Assembly (NCBI RefSeq): GCF_964030845.1
Contig: NZ_OZ034983.1
Span: forward strand, 2,232,001 to 2,296,000
Direction of reading: 5' to 3'
Length of the DNA stretch: 64,000 nt
From: Candidatus Fukatsuia endosymbiont of Tuberolachnus salignus
GTDB taxonomy: Bacteria; Pseudomonadota; Gammaproteobacteria; Enterobacterales; Enterobacteriaceae
In this document: one piece after another, positions 1 through 9,100 of the stretch
Position numbering within the stretch: the first letter of the stretch is position 1
How the letters are laid out: the number at the start of each line of letters is the position of its first letter
Notes under the pieces: model-generated
The model's database searches: none
The model's input: the letters and a program-made list of their open reading frames with translations, nothing else
What the model was told of the DNA's origin: nothing
Program-made: the position numbers and the translations under genes

Positions 1-931
1 GCAGGTAACCAGGTTAGATAATCACTGGCTGGATTTTGTATGTGCAGTTTTACTATAGTGGTTTTTCCCGTGACGGGTTCAATTGCGGTAACTCTAGCGG
101 CGATTGCAAATTGTACCCCCCCCCCTTTCTTGGTCTAAGAATAAACTTCTGCCCGATTCTAGATGGCTTCTCTTCTTGTCCATTTTCTATCATTTCAATC
201 GGATATGGCGTTGTTAACAAGGGGGGCTGTAATGTTACGCCCGTTAAATGTTCCTCCGGGTTAACACCGGAGAGTTGTAAACGAAATTGTTCATTCTCAA
301 AGAGCACGCGGGCTTCTATGAACTGTCCACTTTGAGTCGGAAAGTTAACCGTGCTACCACTATCTTGTTGCGTGAAACAGCGATTGACTTGCCAGGTACC
401 CTCTTTGTGTACTATTTCCAAGGGGATAAGGGGTTGATTTAGCCATGTTGGGAGTGAGTCAAGAATGATTGTCACTATTCTATCTCTGATAGCGGCCTCA
501 TCCCTCGGAGCTCCGTTAAGTTGAGGGATTATCTCTTGCCACTGTGTGGATGTAATACGTGGCAAGATAATATCTTTGAAGATATCGTTAAGTTGGGTTT
601 GCAGGTAATCTTCTATTTCACGCGGGGCGGAGTGAATAGTAGGGATGAATGCCAGCAACTCTTTTACCTGTACGTTATCGGGCAATAAACGGGTGATTAT
701 CTCGAGAGTTGAACCGAGCTGTGTCGGGTTTTGCAACATATTGCTAAAAATAGCGAGGAGCCTGGTGTTATTTTCGTCAACACCGGCCATACTGTTTGGC
801 GATGTTGTTGAAGCAGCTGCCAGTGGATTATTACTGTTTCTTCCCTCTGCATTACTTTCTGCAACCAGTTTACTCTTATCCTGTTTTTTTTCTTTTACTT
901 TTATTCCCAAAAAAGAGGTCAGTGTTTTCAT
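1..931 (-). pseudogene. 5' part of a giant modular toxin-like gene (paralogue of the 6199-18269 locus), frameshifted
   Basis: The ATG at 929-931 opens a 292-residue frame. Residues about 165-225 repeat a module found four times in the giant protein at 6199-11124: a leucine-rich helix, then EPLIPL-type and QQDxGxxV motifs and a beta-rich stretch ending in SG. A run of ten C at 116-125 (G10 on the coding strand) falls near the end of the frame, which stops at 53. Reading in the next frame after that tract gives VQFAIAARVTAIEPVTG, which matches the next module (compare TARVLAI and TATVISL). I infer that the gene originally continued off the left edge and was broken by slippage in the tract. The N-terminus is hydrophilic with no signal peptide, which suits a type I or otherwise leaderless secreted protein. 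Function unproven. Confidence 0.7.
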
Positions 932-1210
932 TCTTTATTTTTGAATGCATCCCGTTTGCATATTACCTACACAATCTTTCAACCTTCATCCTTATTTAAT
1001 GTAAAAAGATAACCAGATGGTCAAGCACTAGTTAAGTGTCAACAGGTCCTGATGCTGTTTAACCCTAATAAAAATTTAAAATAGCAAAGATTGTGTTCTA
1101 ATCTTAAAGAAATGTTATTAATTAATCTTTAATCTACTTAATAAGAATTAAGAATAAGCATGAAGGTTTCTTTATAGCTACAGCCAGTAAAAAATACTCG
1201 CTGATATAAT

Positions 1211-1247
1211 ACCTGGTCAAAATATAATATTTATATTATGACCAGGT
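1211..1247. repeat. 37-bp near-perfect palindrome
   Basis: ACCTGGTCA and its mirror TGACCAGGT flank an AT-only core in the gap between the toxin paralogue and the IS5/IS21 chimera. The symmetry could mark an operator, a terminator-like hairpin or a transposon end. No T-run follows on either strand. The rest of 932-1329 shows no gene and presumably holds the promoter of the minus-strand gene. Confidence 0.5.
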
Positions 1248-1329
1248 TCTGTCCCTAAATAGGGCCGTCACGTAATAAAAAATATATTATCATGCAGCAA
1301 ATAACGACTACTGTTGAGATGATTCGGGA

Positions 1330-1845
1330 ATGAATTTAGCCCATCGCCGCCACGATATATCCGATCCTGTTTGGAGCCGATTGGAACCTCATCTCCCTGG
1401 AAGAAAAGGCACCTGGTGCGGTATAGCTCGAGATAATCGGCAATTTATTAATGCGGTGTTTTGGATAGTACGATTTATCAGCACAGCAGATTTAATGTTG
1501 CAACTTAGCATAGCAAAGAAACAAGAACACTTAGAGGCTTACCTGAAACGCAGTATTTTGTCGCCAAAGCTGTTCGTGATTGGTGAAATTGGTTATCTCC
1601 CGTTTGGACGGGCAGAGGCTAATCTGTTTTTCAACGTCATAGCAAAACGCTATGAACAAGGACGCGTGATGGTGACAAGTAATTTGCCTTTTTCACAGTG
1701 CTCAACGGCCTTTGCAGACGATCAAACGTTAACGGCTGCTTTACTCGATAGGTTACTGCACCATGCACACATAGTCCAAATCAGCGGTAACAGCTACCGA
1801 TTAAAAGGAAAAAAACAGCAGGAATTGTACCTGTCACCGATCTAG
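1330..1845 (+). pseudogene. Chimeric transposase remnant: IS5-family N-terminus joined in frame to IS21 IstB C-terminus
   Basis: Residues 1-46 match the start of short IS5-family transposases (HRRHDISDPVWSRLEPHLPG, then RDNRQFINAVFWI). From about residue 47 the protein switches to the C-terminal ATPase part of IstB, the IS21 helper: LFVIGEIGYLPFGRAEANLF (a Walker-B-like region), then VMVTSNLPF and ALLDRLLHHAHIV. The two families are unrelated, so this is a deletion or insertion junction that happens to keep one frame open. Each half lacks its catalytic core (no DDE triad, no Walker A), so activity is not expected. An IS21-like right-end sequence follows at about 1880-1930. Confidence 0.8.
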
Positions 1846-2086
1846 AAAAGCACTGATTTTTGGATAAAAAATACTCAAGATGTGTCAATTTTATATTGCC
1901 GTTTTTACCACGTTAGTGGGTCAAAATTCGATTGCTGTTGATAAGCATTGATTAACGAGCAAAACGGTAGCTAAGGGGGCGTATTTCAAATGCTACCTTT
2001 TAAGAATGCTTACGGATGAATTCACCATCGGCATTTCAAATGCGTATGGCACTAACACCGTAACCCAACGTTATCTTCTCGATTAT

Positions 2087-2545
2087 TTATTGGACCAAAC
2101 AGACCTGGGTAATGTATGCCTGCAGGCCCGCAATTTGCTGCGTGACTATTTCAATGCCTTTTCGGAGACGGAAATAATCGTTGATAACGGCGTCGTCAAG
2201 TCGGGCACCGGTAGCATCATCCAGGCGGGTGGCCGTGGGGGTGGCGGGCAATGTTTGACAGCGGGCAGCGAGCTGCATCCGACGCTTGCCAGCAAGAACA
2301 TCACGTTTAAGGGCAGTAAGCTGAGTTTTTGCATCGGCTAATTCCTGAGTGTGTTTGCTATCGAGCACCGCTATTTGTTGGTGTTGTCTCTGCGTTGTTT
2401 GGAGAGTGACCAAGAGATTATCTCGCTCATCACTTACCGTTTTAATGACGCTGTCTTTTTTTGCTGATTCAGCGTGATAATAAAGCGCCGCGAGACTCAC
2501 GAGCAGAATGAGGTTTATAAGAATAAGAAATAAGCGATTAAACAT
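2087..2545 (-). CDS. Rz: Phage inner-membrane spanin Rz (second copy, prophage remnant)
   Basis: 152 residues: an N-terminal membrane segment (FLILINLILLVSLAALYY), then a coiled-coil-rich periplasmic part. It is a diverged copy of the Rz protein at 24967-25425, with most positions identical including the C-terminus. In lambdoid phages Rz spans the periplasm with Rz1 and disrupts the outer membrane at lysis. The frame is intact and an Rz1 frame is nested inside it. Only the 3' end of an endolysin gene remains upstream, so this is an isolated fragment of a second related prophage or a duplication. Similarity to the main copy continues past the stop to about 2026. Confidence 0.8.
   Translation of the reverse strand: MFNRLFLILINLILLVSLAALYYHAESAKKDSVIKTVSDERDNLLVTLQTTQRQHQQIAVLDSKHTQELADAKTQLTALKRDVLAGKRRMQLAARCQTLPATPTATRLDDATGARLDDAVINDYFRLRKGIEIVTQQIAGLQAYITQVCLVQ
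2146..2334 (-). CDS. Rz1: Outer-membrane spanin lipoprotein Rz1, nested in Rz (second copy)
   Basis: 62 residues in a different frame inside Rz, the classic lambda arrangement. The N-terminus has a hydrophobic signal and lipobox LLASVGC, with the Cys as lipidation site. A proline-rich stretch (CPPPPRPPAW) follows, typical of Rz1. Nearly identical to the nested frame at 25178-25366. Confidence 0.75.
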   Translation of the reverse strand: MQKLSLLPLNVMFLLASVGCSSLPAVKHCPPPPRPPAWMMLPVPDLTTPLSTIISVSEKALK

Positions 2546-2713
2546 TTAATCCCCAACACGTAAGCTCACTTTCTTGCTCTCGTCTAATCGGTTGACCTGA
2601 ACAGTTATTCGCACGGATACGACAACCTTTACCGCCATCGAATATCCAGCGCTTAATTTCTGCACAGGCACTGCAGTAGTCATCAACACTCAATTTTCGA
2701 TAGAAGGTCGACG
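2538..2713 (-). pseudogene. 3' fragment of phage endolysin (lysozyme family)
   Basis: The minus strand reads SSTFYRKLSVDDYCSACAEI and ends ESELTCWGLNV, matching the C-terminal 58 residues of the endolysin at 24456-24974. Its stop overlaps the Rz start as in the main copy. The N-terminal catalytic part is absent. 2714-3077 holds no recognisable gene. Confidence 0.75.
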
Positions 2714-3077
2714 AGACCTACGATGCGAGTTGTTTCCCCCCTTTTTTAATTTCACTAACTCAATGATCTTTCAGGGAAAACACTTCAGCATAATATAATC
2801 ATTTTTACTTCAATCTCCCACCGGTACTACTTCTTCGTCGTCGTAATTCATAATTCAGTCCTTAATTTGTCGGAGTATGATCATTATCATGAACTCAAAT
2901 TAGGATGCTGGGCAAGATGAGCAGATCCTTAAAATTTGATAGCACTGTATCACGCTGGCGTGCCTGCTCTCCAGGGTGTTCTCATGAATGTTTTTTGTTC
3001 GTCATACAAGCGTCAACAGCGACTTTATACATATTGTTGAGATTATAAGTGCCCTATTCATTAATACGAAATAATGT

Positions 3078-3216
3078 TATGGCTGAACGACATAATAATG
3101 ATTATGCACTATATTGAGAGAATAAGGCGTCAAGGCTGCAATTTAAGTTCCTTCTTTTGCTTTTGGCTTGTGCCCATTGATGTTCAATGGGATTGAGGTC
3201 TCACTTTTACCCACAA
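3078..3216. repeat. Left arm of 139-bp inverted repeat containing an IS630 3' end
   Basis: Near-identical in reverse complement to 4616-4754. It contains the last ~110 bp of the IS630 transposase reading frame (compare 19437-19560, in inverted orientation here) plus an IS4-side tip ending CACTTTTACCCACAA. Together the arms bracket the IS4-family pseudogene. Confidence 0.75.
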
Positions 3217-4609
3217 TTTTTGTTATTAAGAATAATGAACAATCTCACATTTTCTTGCAGGATCTCATACCCTCGCCAAAGCGACATGATTCCCGGTAAA
3301 CCCTCGGCACGTCGGTTAAGAAATCCTCCCAATTGACCCAGCCATGTTATTGCCTGAAGCACTGTGGGGGTTTGCCATTCTATCTTTGACAACACATCGG
3401 TGCAGGTAGCCTCAGGACACAACTCTGCCATTTTGGTCATATGCATCAGTTTGAAGGCGATAATGCTTTTGAGTGTGATCATTTTCGTTAATTGGGTTGC
3501 CGTATTTAAACGACATTGTTCAACACAACATCCTGATTTCAGTGTTTTGAAGAACTCTTCTATCTTCCATCTCAGTCTATACCCATTCGACAGGCGCTAC
3601 TCCTTCTGGAGGAGGCTGTTCTTTAACACTGATGGCAGATACGTGAACCTTTTCATGGATATGCCGTGAAGCGTCTTTATTGGTAGGCCCATAAACTAGA
3701 TTATTTCTAATGGGGAGCCAGCCTGAAATGGAGCGAATATCCACATAAGCCGTTCTTGCTACCCTTTGCTGATTTTTGGGCAGGGTGAGTGCTATGGTTT
3801 TTAAAATCGGCGTCTTTGACAAGGCGGTTTGCACCGTTGTTTTTTTTCCCTTTTCATCGATAAATTTTCTGTCTTTCCGGTTGCGGATAATAAAAAATGT
3901 TTTTAGTGAGCTTGCAACCCGAAAAAGTTCGAAAATATCCGCTTCTCTGTCTCCCAGCGTGATTAAGCAGGTATCTTTGGGTATCAGCGCCGCTGTCTCG
4001 TAGAGGGTCTCTATCCACTTAATACTTTCTTTTTCTTTCATTGTCGATTGATAAAGCCGCCGCTGTTTTTCCTGAGGGGTTTCCTCTCGGGAAACACGTG
4101 ACCCGCATTTAAGCGAGGATAACCCAAGCGGCAAGCCCTCCTGAGTTACCATCAAACTTGCATGAAGCATCAACCCCATTTTATGTTTGTGATAGGCTTG
4201 AGATAGACTTCCCAACCCCTCTCTTTTTATGTGAGTCAAAGTTCAACTCTGATGTGTCCTGAAGAGAAAAAACCAGTGAATGCCCCTCCAGACGTTTTTG
4301 TGTTTACACACAATGTGTACGGAATAGCGCGCTCTCGCTCACTCTCTCATTGCTAAAAAATCGATAAGCTCCTTTGGCCTGTGACCAGGAGCCATGACAG
4401 CTTGGGTAAATTGAACCTGACGCTTTTGATGATAATAAGCCCGCTGTTTCAAAAAAACGCTCTTTAAGGCGTTTATCTCCGAAATCAATTTGATGAAATT
4501 CTTCCCGGATCCACTCATTTCCATTACCCGTTACTGTTTTCATGTGCCTGTTTCCTGATTTAACTATTGACTCTACCAATAATCCAATTTCACCTGAATC
4601 ATTTTTCAT
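3207..4609 (-). pseudogene. IS4-family (Tn5/IS50-like) transposase, broken into three frames
   Basis: Three consecutive minus-strand frames make one transposase. 4609-4304 is the N-terminal DNA-binding domain (WIREEFHQIDFGDKRLKERF). 4239-3577 is the central DDE region (CLITLGDREADIFELFRVA). 3482-3207 is the C-terminal region (LSKIEWQTPTVLQAITWLGQ). The breaks are at about 4300 and 3570. The order and motifs match Tn5-type transposases of about 450 residues. The element is inactive as it stands and is bracketed by the 139-bp inverted repeats. Confidence 0.8.
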
Positions 4610-4615
4610 TCAACT

Positions 4616-4754
4616 TTGTGGGTAAAAGTGAGACCTCAATCCCATTGAACATAAATGGGCACAAGCCAAAAGCAAAAGAAGGGACTTAAATTGCAGCCTT
4701 GACGCCTTATTCTCTCAATATAGTGCATAATCATTATTATGTCGTTCAGCCATA
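4616..4754. repeat. Right arm of 139-bp inverted repeat containing an IS630 3' end
   Basis: Mirror of 3078-3216. It reads as the C-terminal codons of the IS630 transposase (NPIEHKWAQAKSKRRDLNC) and its terminal sequence. 4755-4992 beyond it shows no gene and does not join in frame to the giant toxin gene on the other side of IS110. Confidence 0.75.
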
Positions 4755-5010
4755 TCAGTCAGTACAAAAAATCATCTTAACGTACAATATTTTCCGTTTC
4801 CCAAACGGAGCCCTATTTGCACGATATCAAATTAATGAAACACCATCTCAAATCTCATAGAAAGACGCTTAAAGAGATCAGTCAGGGTTGGAGGACAATC
4901 AATTAATCATGGGTGATATTTATCCTTTTTTAACAAGGTTAACGAACTATTTATTCGCAATTTGATGGTGGCTGAATTACCCTTTTTTACGTCAGATACC
5001 GTCTTGCCCA

Positions 5011-5985
5011 TCATGATGCAAGTGCTATTTTTGTATCGAATGGGATGCCTGATTTCAGCACACCATACGCCAGTTGGAGTAATTTGCGCATTGCTGCACA
5101 GACGCCCATTTTACCCCCTTTATGGCGTGATACGAGTCGTTGCCACTGTGCTTTCACTATCGGATTACAAGAAAGGGCAGCCAGAGCGGGCATATACAAC
5201 GCTTTCCTGAGCTCGGTATGACCCCGTTTTGATAGGCGGCTCCGTCCTTTAAATAAACCTGATTCACAAAGTTTTGGGTTAAGCCCGGCATAGGCCACCA
5301 CTGCCTTACTGTTAGTGAATTTTGACACATTACCCACATACGCCAGCAAACTGGCACTTAGTATTTCACCGATACCAGGAATACTCTCCAGCAACGCTTT
5401 ATTTTTCTTTAAGTCAGGATCGTTATCGATATGGTTTTTTATTTTTTCTTTGGTGGCCTGGATTTGTTGTTTAAGTGCAGAAATGATTTCAAGCAGTGAG
5501 GATTGAACGACATCGTCAGCCACTGATTGCCGATTTTCTTGCATTTGCCTCATTTCCTCTAAACTCTTTAGATGGCGTACTAGCGCGGTTAATTGACGTT
5601 CGCTCAAGGGAGGAGGAGTCCAGAGGACAGGTGTATGCAGTGCGCAGTAGCGCACTATCATTTTTGCATCCCCCTGATCCGTCTTGTTCCGACTCAGTTC
5701 ACTCTCACCAAAGGCATGAATACGTGATGGGTTTTCTAGGCTGACGTCAATGCCATTATCAACTAAGAACATAGCCAGTGGAACACTGTAACTCCCTGTG
5801 GCTTCGAGACAAATATGACAATCCCCGTAAGGGATAAGCCATTTCAGTAGTTGGCTAAATCCAGAGGGGGTATTCGGGAATGCTTTTGTTTTATACTTTT
5901 TTCTCTCTACCCACACTGCAACATCGAATTTTAATTTGGCAACATCAATACCCACTGCGGTCTTGTCCATGGCTGATTCTCCCAT
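5011..5985 (-). CDS. IS110-family transposase/recombinase (copy 1)
   Basis: 324 residues, or 319 from the internal ATG at MDKTAVGIDVAK. The N-terminal RuvC-like DEDD domain shows GIDVAK (D), CLEATGSY (E) and DQGDAKMIVRY (D). The C-terminal transposase_20-type domain has LLESIPGIGEILSASLLAY (helix-hairpin-helix) and NPKLCESGLFKGRSRLSKRG, with the serine-bearing region used for catalysis in this family. It recombines a circular element with a target guided by a structured RNA made from the element. Identical to the copy at 39050-40024, so transposition was recent. Confidence 0.92.
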   Translation of the reverse strand: MGESAMDKTAVGIDVAKLKFDVAVWVERKKYKTKAFPNTPSGFSQLLKWLIPYGDCHICLEATGSYSVPLAMFLVDNGIDVSLENPSRIHAFGESELSRNKTDQGDAKMIVRYCALHTPVLWTPPPLSERQLTALVRHLKSLEEMRQMQENRQSVADDVVQSSLLEIISALKQQIQATKEKIKNHIDNDPDLKKNKALLESIPGIGEILSASLLAYVGNVSKFTNSKAVVAYAGLNPKLCESGLFKGRSRLSKRGHTELRKALYMPALAALSCNPIVKAQWQRLVSRHKGGKMGVCAAMRKLLQLAYGVLKSGIPFDTKIALAS

Positions 5986-5999
5986 GAAAAACAGATAAT

Positions 6000-6177
6000 T
6001 AAATGATCGCCCCGACCTTCCTTATAAATACGTGCTCTTAGCACAAGATACCGTTCGGTCTTACAGGCGACGATAAATATGTCACCGGGGTTTTATCTGA
6101 CTGCACAAGCTTTAAGCCTAAGGGCGCAAACAAACTCTCCGGTGACATCCCAATGATCAGTTGGGGATCATCAACCT
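6000..6177 (-). ncRNA. Candidate IS110 bridge RNA (copy 1)
   Basis: Same sequence as 38858-39035, in the opposite orientation. It is the noncoding stretch between the left end of the element and the recombinase start. Loop and guide evidence is given for copy 2. The first loop's GCCCTTA also matches the flank of this copy (reverse complement of 6199-6206). Confidence 0.55.
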
Positions 6178-9100
6178 TTGAAAGTTAATAATCAAGATAT
6201 AAGGGCGGAAGTCGTTTCAATAACAGACAACGAACAAGGTCCCGTTGTGATCCTGAAAATGCCGGCCCTTTCCGAAGAGGAGAAAAACGGGTTACAACGC
6301 AATTTTCTTATTCAGTACAATGGGCAAACGATTTATGGGCGGCCTGTTTACCAATTTCCAAACGGCTCTGATTTATCTTTTCTGGATCACTCTCCCCTTG
6401 CCGAAACTCCTGTTATCCCGGTAACACAAATAACTACACAGCTAAAATTAGAGAACGTCTTAAAACCGCAATATACAGAAATTATCCAGCGCAGAATTGT
6501 CAATAAAATGCTGCCTTTTTTTGCCAATCCGCTCGAGGCCGTCGCAGCACTGGCTCGTTTCATGCCTTCAGATCCAGCACTATCAACGCTGAAACAACGG
6601 ATACAGGCAGGGGAAATACCTGACTATTTGCTAAGAAAAATACACCTCAAGATTGAACATGCTATAAGAGAAGCGATTTTATCAAGAGTAGATAAAGATC
6701 GATTCGTGGGGATGTTAACGGAACACTATCCTGATTATGATCAACATGATGAGCCTTGGAATGAAGAACGGATAGAGCAACGGGCAACAGATATCGCTAT
6801 TACTGAACAATTAAGGGGATTGTTCAATAACCTGTTAACAGAGCCGCCAGTGCCTCTTGTTATTGAGCTACAAGGGGATAGGTGGGTGGCTAACCGGGCC
6901 TTTTGCCAGGCAGATGTGGGCCACACCGTTAACCTTCCCAACAGAAGTGAAGCCCATTTTGTTGCTACAATAATCGAGTGGGAAGGTGACTTTGTGCTCT
7001 GCAGTAATGGTCCAATGTCTGCAATCACTGAAAGCTATATTTATACGTCCTTTTCCAATAAAAAATACGCTTACAATCATCCTAGCTTCTTCCGCACAAC
7101 CTTGCCAGGCCCAATGCTTGTTGATGCATCCTACACTCTAGCGGTACAGATTAAACAACAGTTGCCACTTGATACTATTTTAAACAATGTGGATAGATAC
7201 CAGCGTCTTAGAGCAAGTGTTATGCGCAATATTCATCTACGCCCGACAAACGATGCTGACATAATCAGTCGGCTTGTCAGCCTTTTTCCTTCTGTGCCAG
7301 AGTTGTCAGAAAAACTCGAAATGTCAATACGCTTCATGGACCAGCAACAGAAAGAAGATCTCATCACACAGATTGAAAATAGTATCAGGGAAAGAATTTT
7401 ACCCCGATTAACTCAATCATTATTAGACAATAGCGTATGTCAACATATCATTCAGGCAGATAAACCTGAAAGGGTATGGGATGATGAATTCTTTGCACAA
7501 AAAACGAATGAAATTATAAACACATTATTCACCCAGGCATTCGATGAACCGCTGATTCCCCTTCATGTAGAGAAATTGGCGGCAGGAGAAGGCTGGCAAA
7601 TAAATCGTCCTTTGACTCAACAGGACATTGGGCACATGGTTGCCGTACCTGATGGTGCAGGAAGAATATACTTTGCCCGTATAGCATTTGAAAATAACAG
7701 TTTCATGTTAAAAGCATCGGGCATTTCCCAAAAATGGTCCCTGCAAGCCCAAGGGCCAGTTCTACCTCCTGCTCAAGTACTTAACACGGTAATCAATTCA
7801 GATCAGCCTCCCTCGTATAACGTAAAAGTTCCCTTTTCAAGGGTCCACTATTCTCTAACCGAGAGGCCAACTACGCAAAGTGCAACAATAGAAAAAATAG
7901 AAGAAGATGTAACCTTTACCGTTCACGAAGGCAAGACCGCACGTACAGTAACGGCCAGAGTCTTGGCCATCGGATCAGAAGAAAATCCATTGGTAGAACT
8001 GGAGATACGGGGACAACTCTCCGAAGCAGAACGCGCGAGCTTACCACGCAATACTATGATGTTGCGTGAGGGGAAAAAAATCTATGGACGCCCAATTTAC
8101 CAACTTGCAGACGGTAGCCGTTTATCTTTCCAGGATAATCTGCCACCGACAAAAATAGCGGAACAGTTCATTCCGTTAAATAAGCTCAAGGCAACGATCG
8201 ACGATACTTTTCAACGATTACAGCTGCAAAGAAAATCCGCGGCAGTTTTAGCCCGTTTGCGTTCAGTACTTGAGTTTAACGTCATCCGGATGGTCCAGGC
8301 TCCCCCAGACAGTGATGTAGCAGCAATCAATATGCTGGTAGGCATGTTACCGGATGATATACACGCATCCATACTCGATAAATTAAGGGAGTTAACCTAC
8401 TTTTCTCTACAAGAAAAGAACCAGCTGAAGGACAGCCTTACTAGCGTAATCAGAGATAAAATTTTACCCAGGCTAACTCAGGAGTTATTAACACGGACAC
8501 TGGATGACTATTTCCTAAATCTTGAAACAACGCACTTCACTCCGACAGAAGACGTCTTCATTCGGCAAGAGTCGGCTAAAATTGTTAGAAAATTATTCAC
8601 AGAAGCCGTGCAGGAACCACTGATTGCTCTCCGTATAGAACGAAAAAGGCAGGGTTTACACGCCAATCGGAATTTTTCTCAAGAAGACGTTGGTCAGATG
8701 GTGGCATTGCCTACATCGGATGGAAACAGCCAATTGGCGCAGATAGTATACGAAAATAATGAATTGGGTTTAAAAGTCTCTGGTTTCGGGCAGAATAGTG
8801 ATACTCAATTCTGGCGACTTATCCATGTCAGTGGACCTATAGACAAGACCTACTTCGTCCAGACAGGAGAGATTAGGCAATCAGCCGTGGTAGAGAGGGC
8901 AACACCTGGAGAGTTAAAAGAAAGTATCAGAGAGTCTCTACGGTTAGGTACTCTTTTACGGAGTGCTTACACCCGTCGTCTCAAATTGAGCATTATCGAA
9001 CACATTGAAAAGCTTTCGCAGCCTTCAGTAAATACCACCTCAGCCATGGAGAAACTGATCTGGCTAATCACACCTAACTTACAGGTATTAGCATTACAGG

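Larger units (their letters stand above)
4993..6198 (-). mobile_element. IS110-family insertion sequence, copy 1 (1206 bp)
   Basis: The 1206 bp match 38837-40042 in reverse orientation; the encoded recombinases are identical. Ends in element orientation are ATCTTGATT (left) and GGTATCTG (right), without terminal inverted repeats, as usual for IS110. In element orientation the left flank is GCCCTTAT at both copies. Copy 1 interrupts the giant toxin gene: the codons from 6199 continue a repeat module (IRAEVVSI). The sequence left of 4993 does not continue that module and has an in-frame stop, so the 5' part was lost or moved after insertion. Confidence 0.9.

Noticed and set aside
2006..2341. 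Plus-strand frame of 111 codons opposite Rz
   Set aside because: Mirror of the Rz/Rz1 genes; the minus strand carries signal, lipobox and a homologous second copy, so this is a shadow frame.
6178..6198. TTG start of the giant toxin frame
   Set aside because: Belongs to IS110; comparison with copy 2 shows the element ends at 6198.
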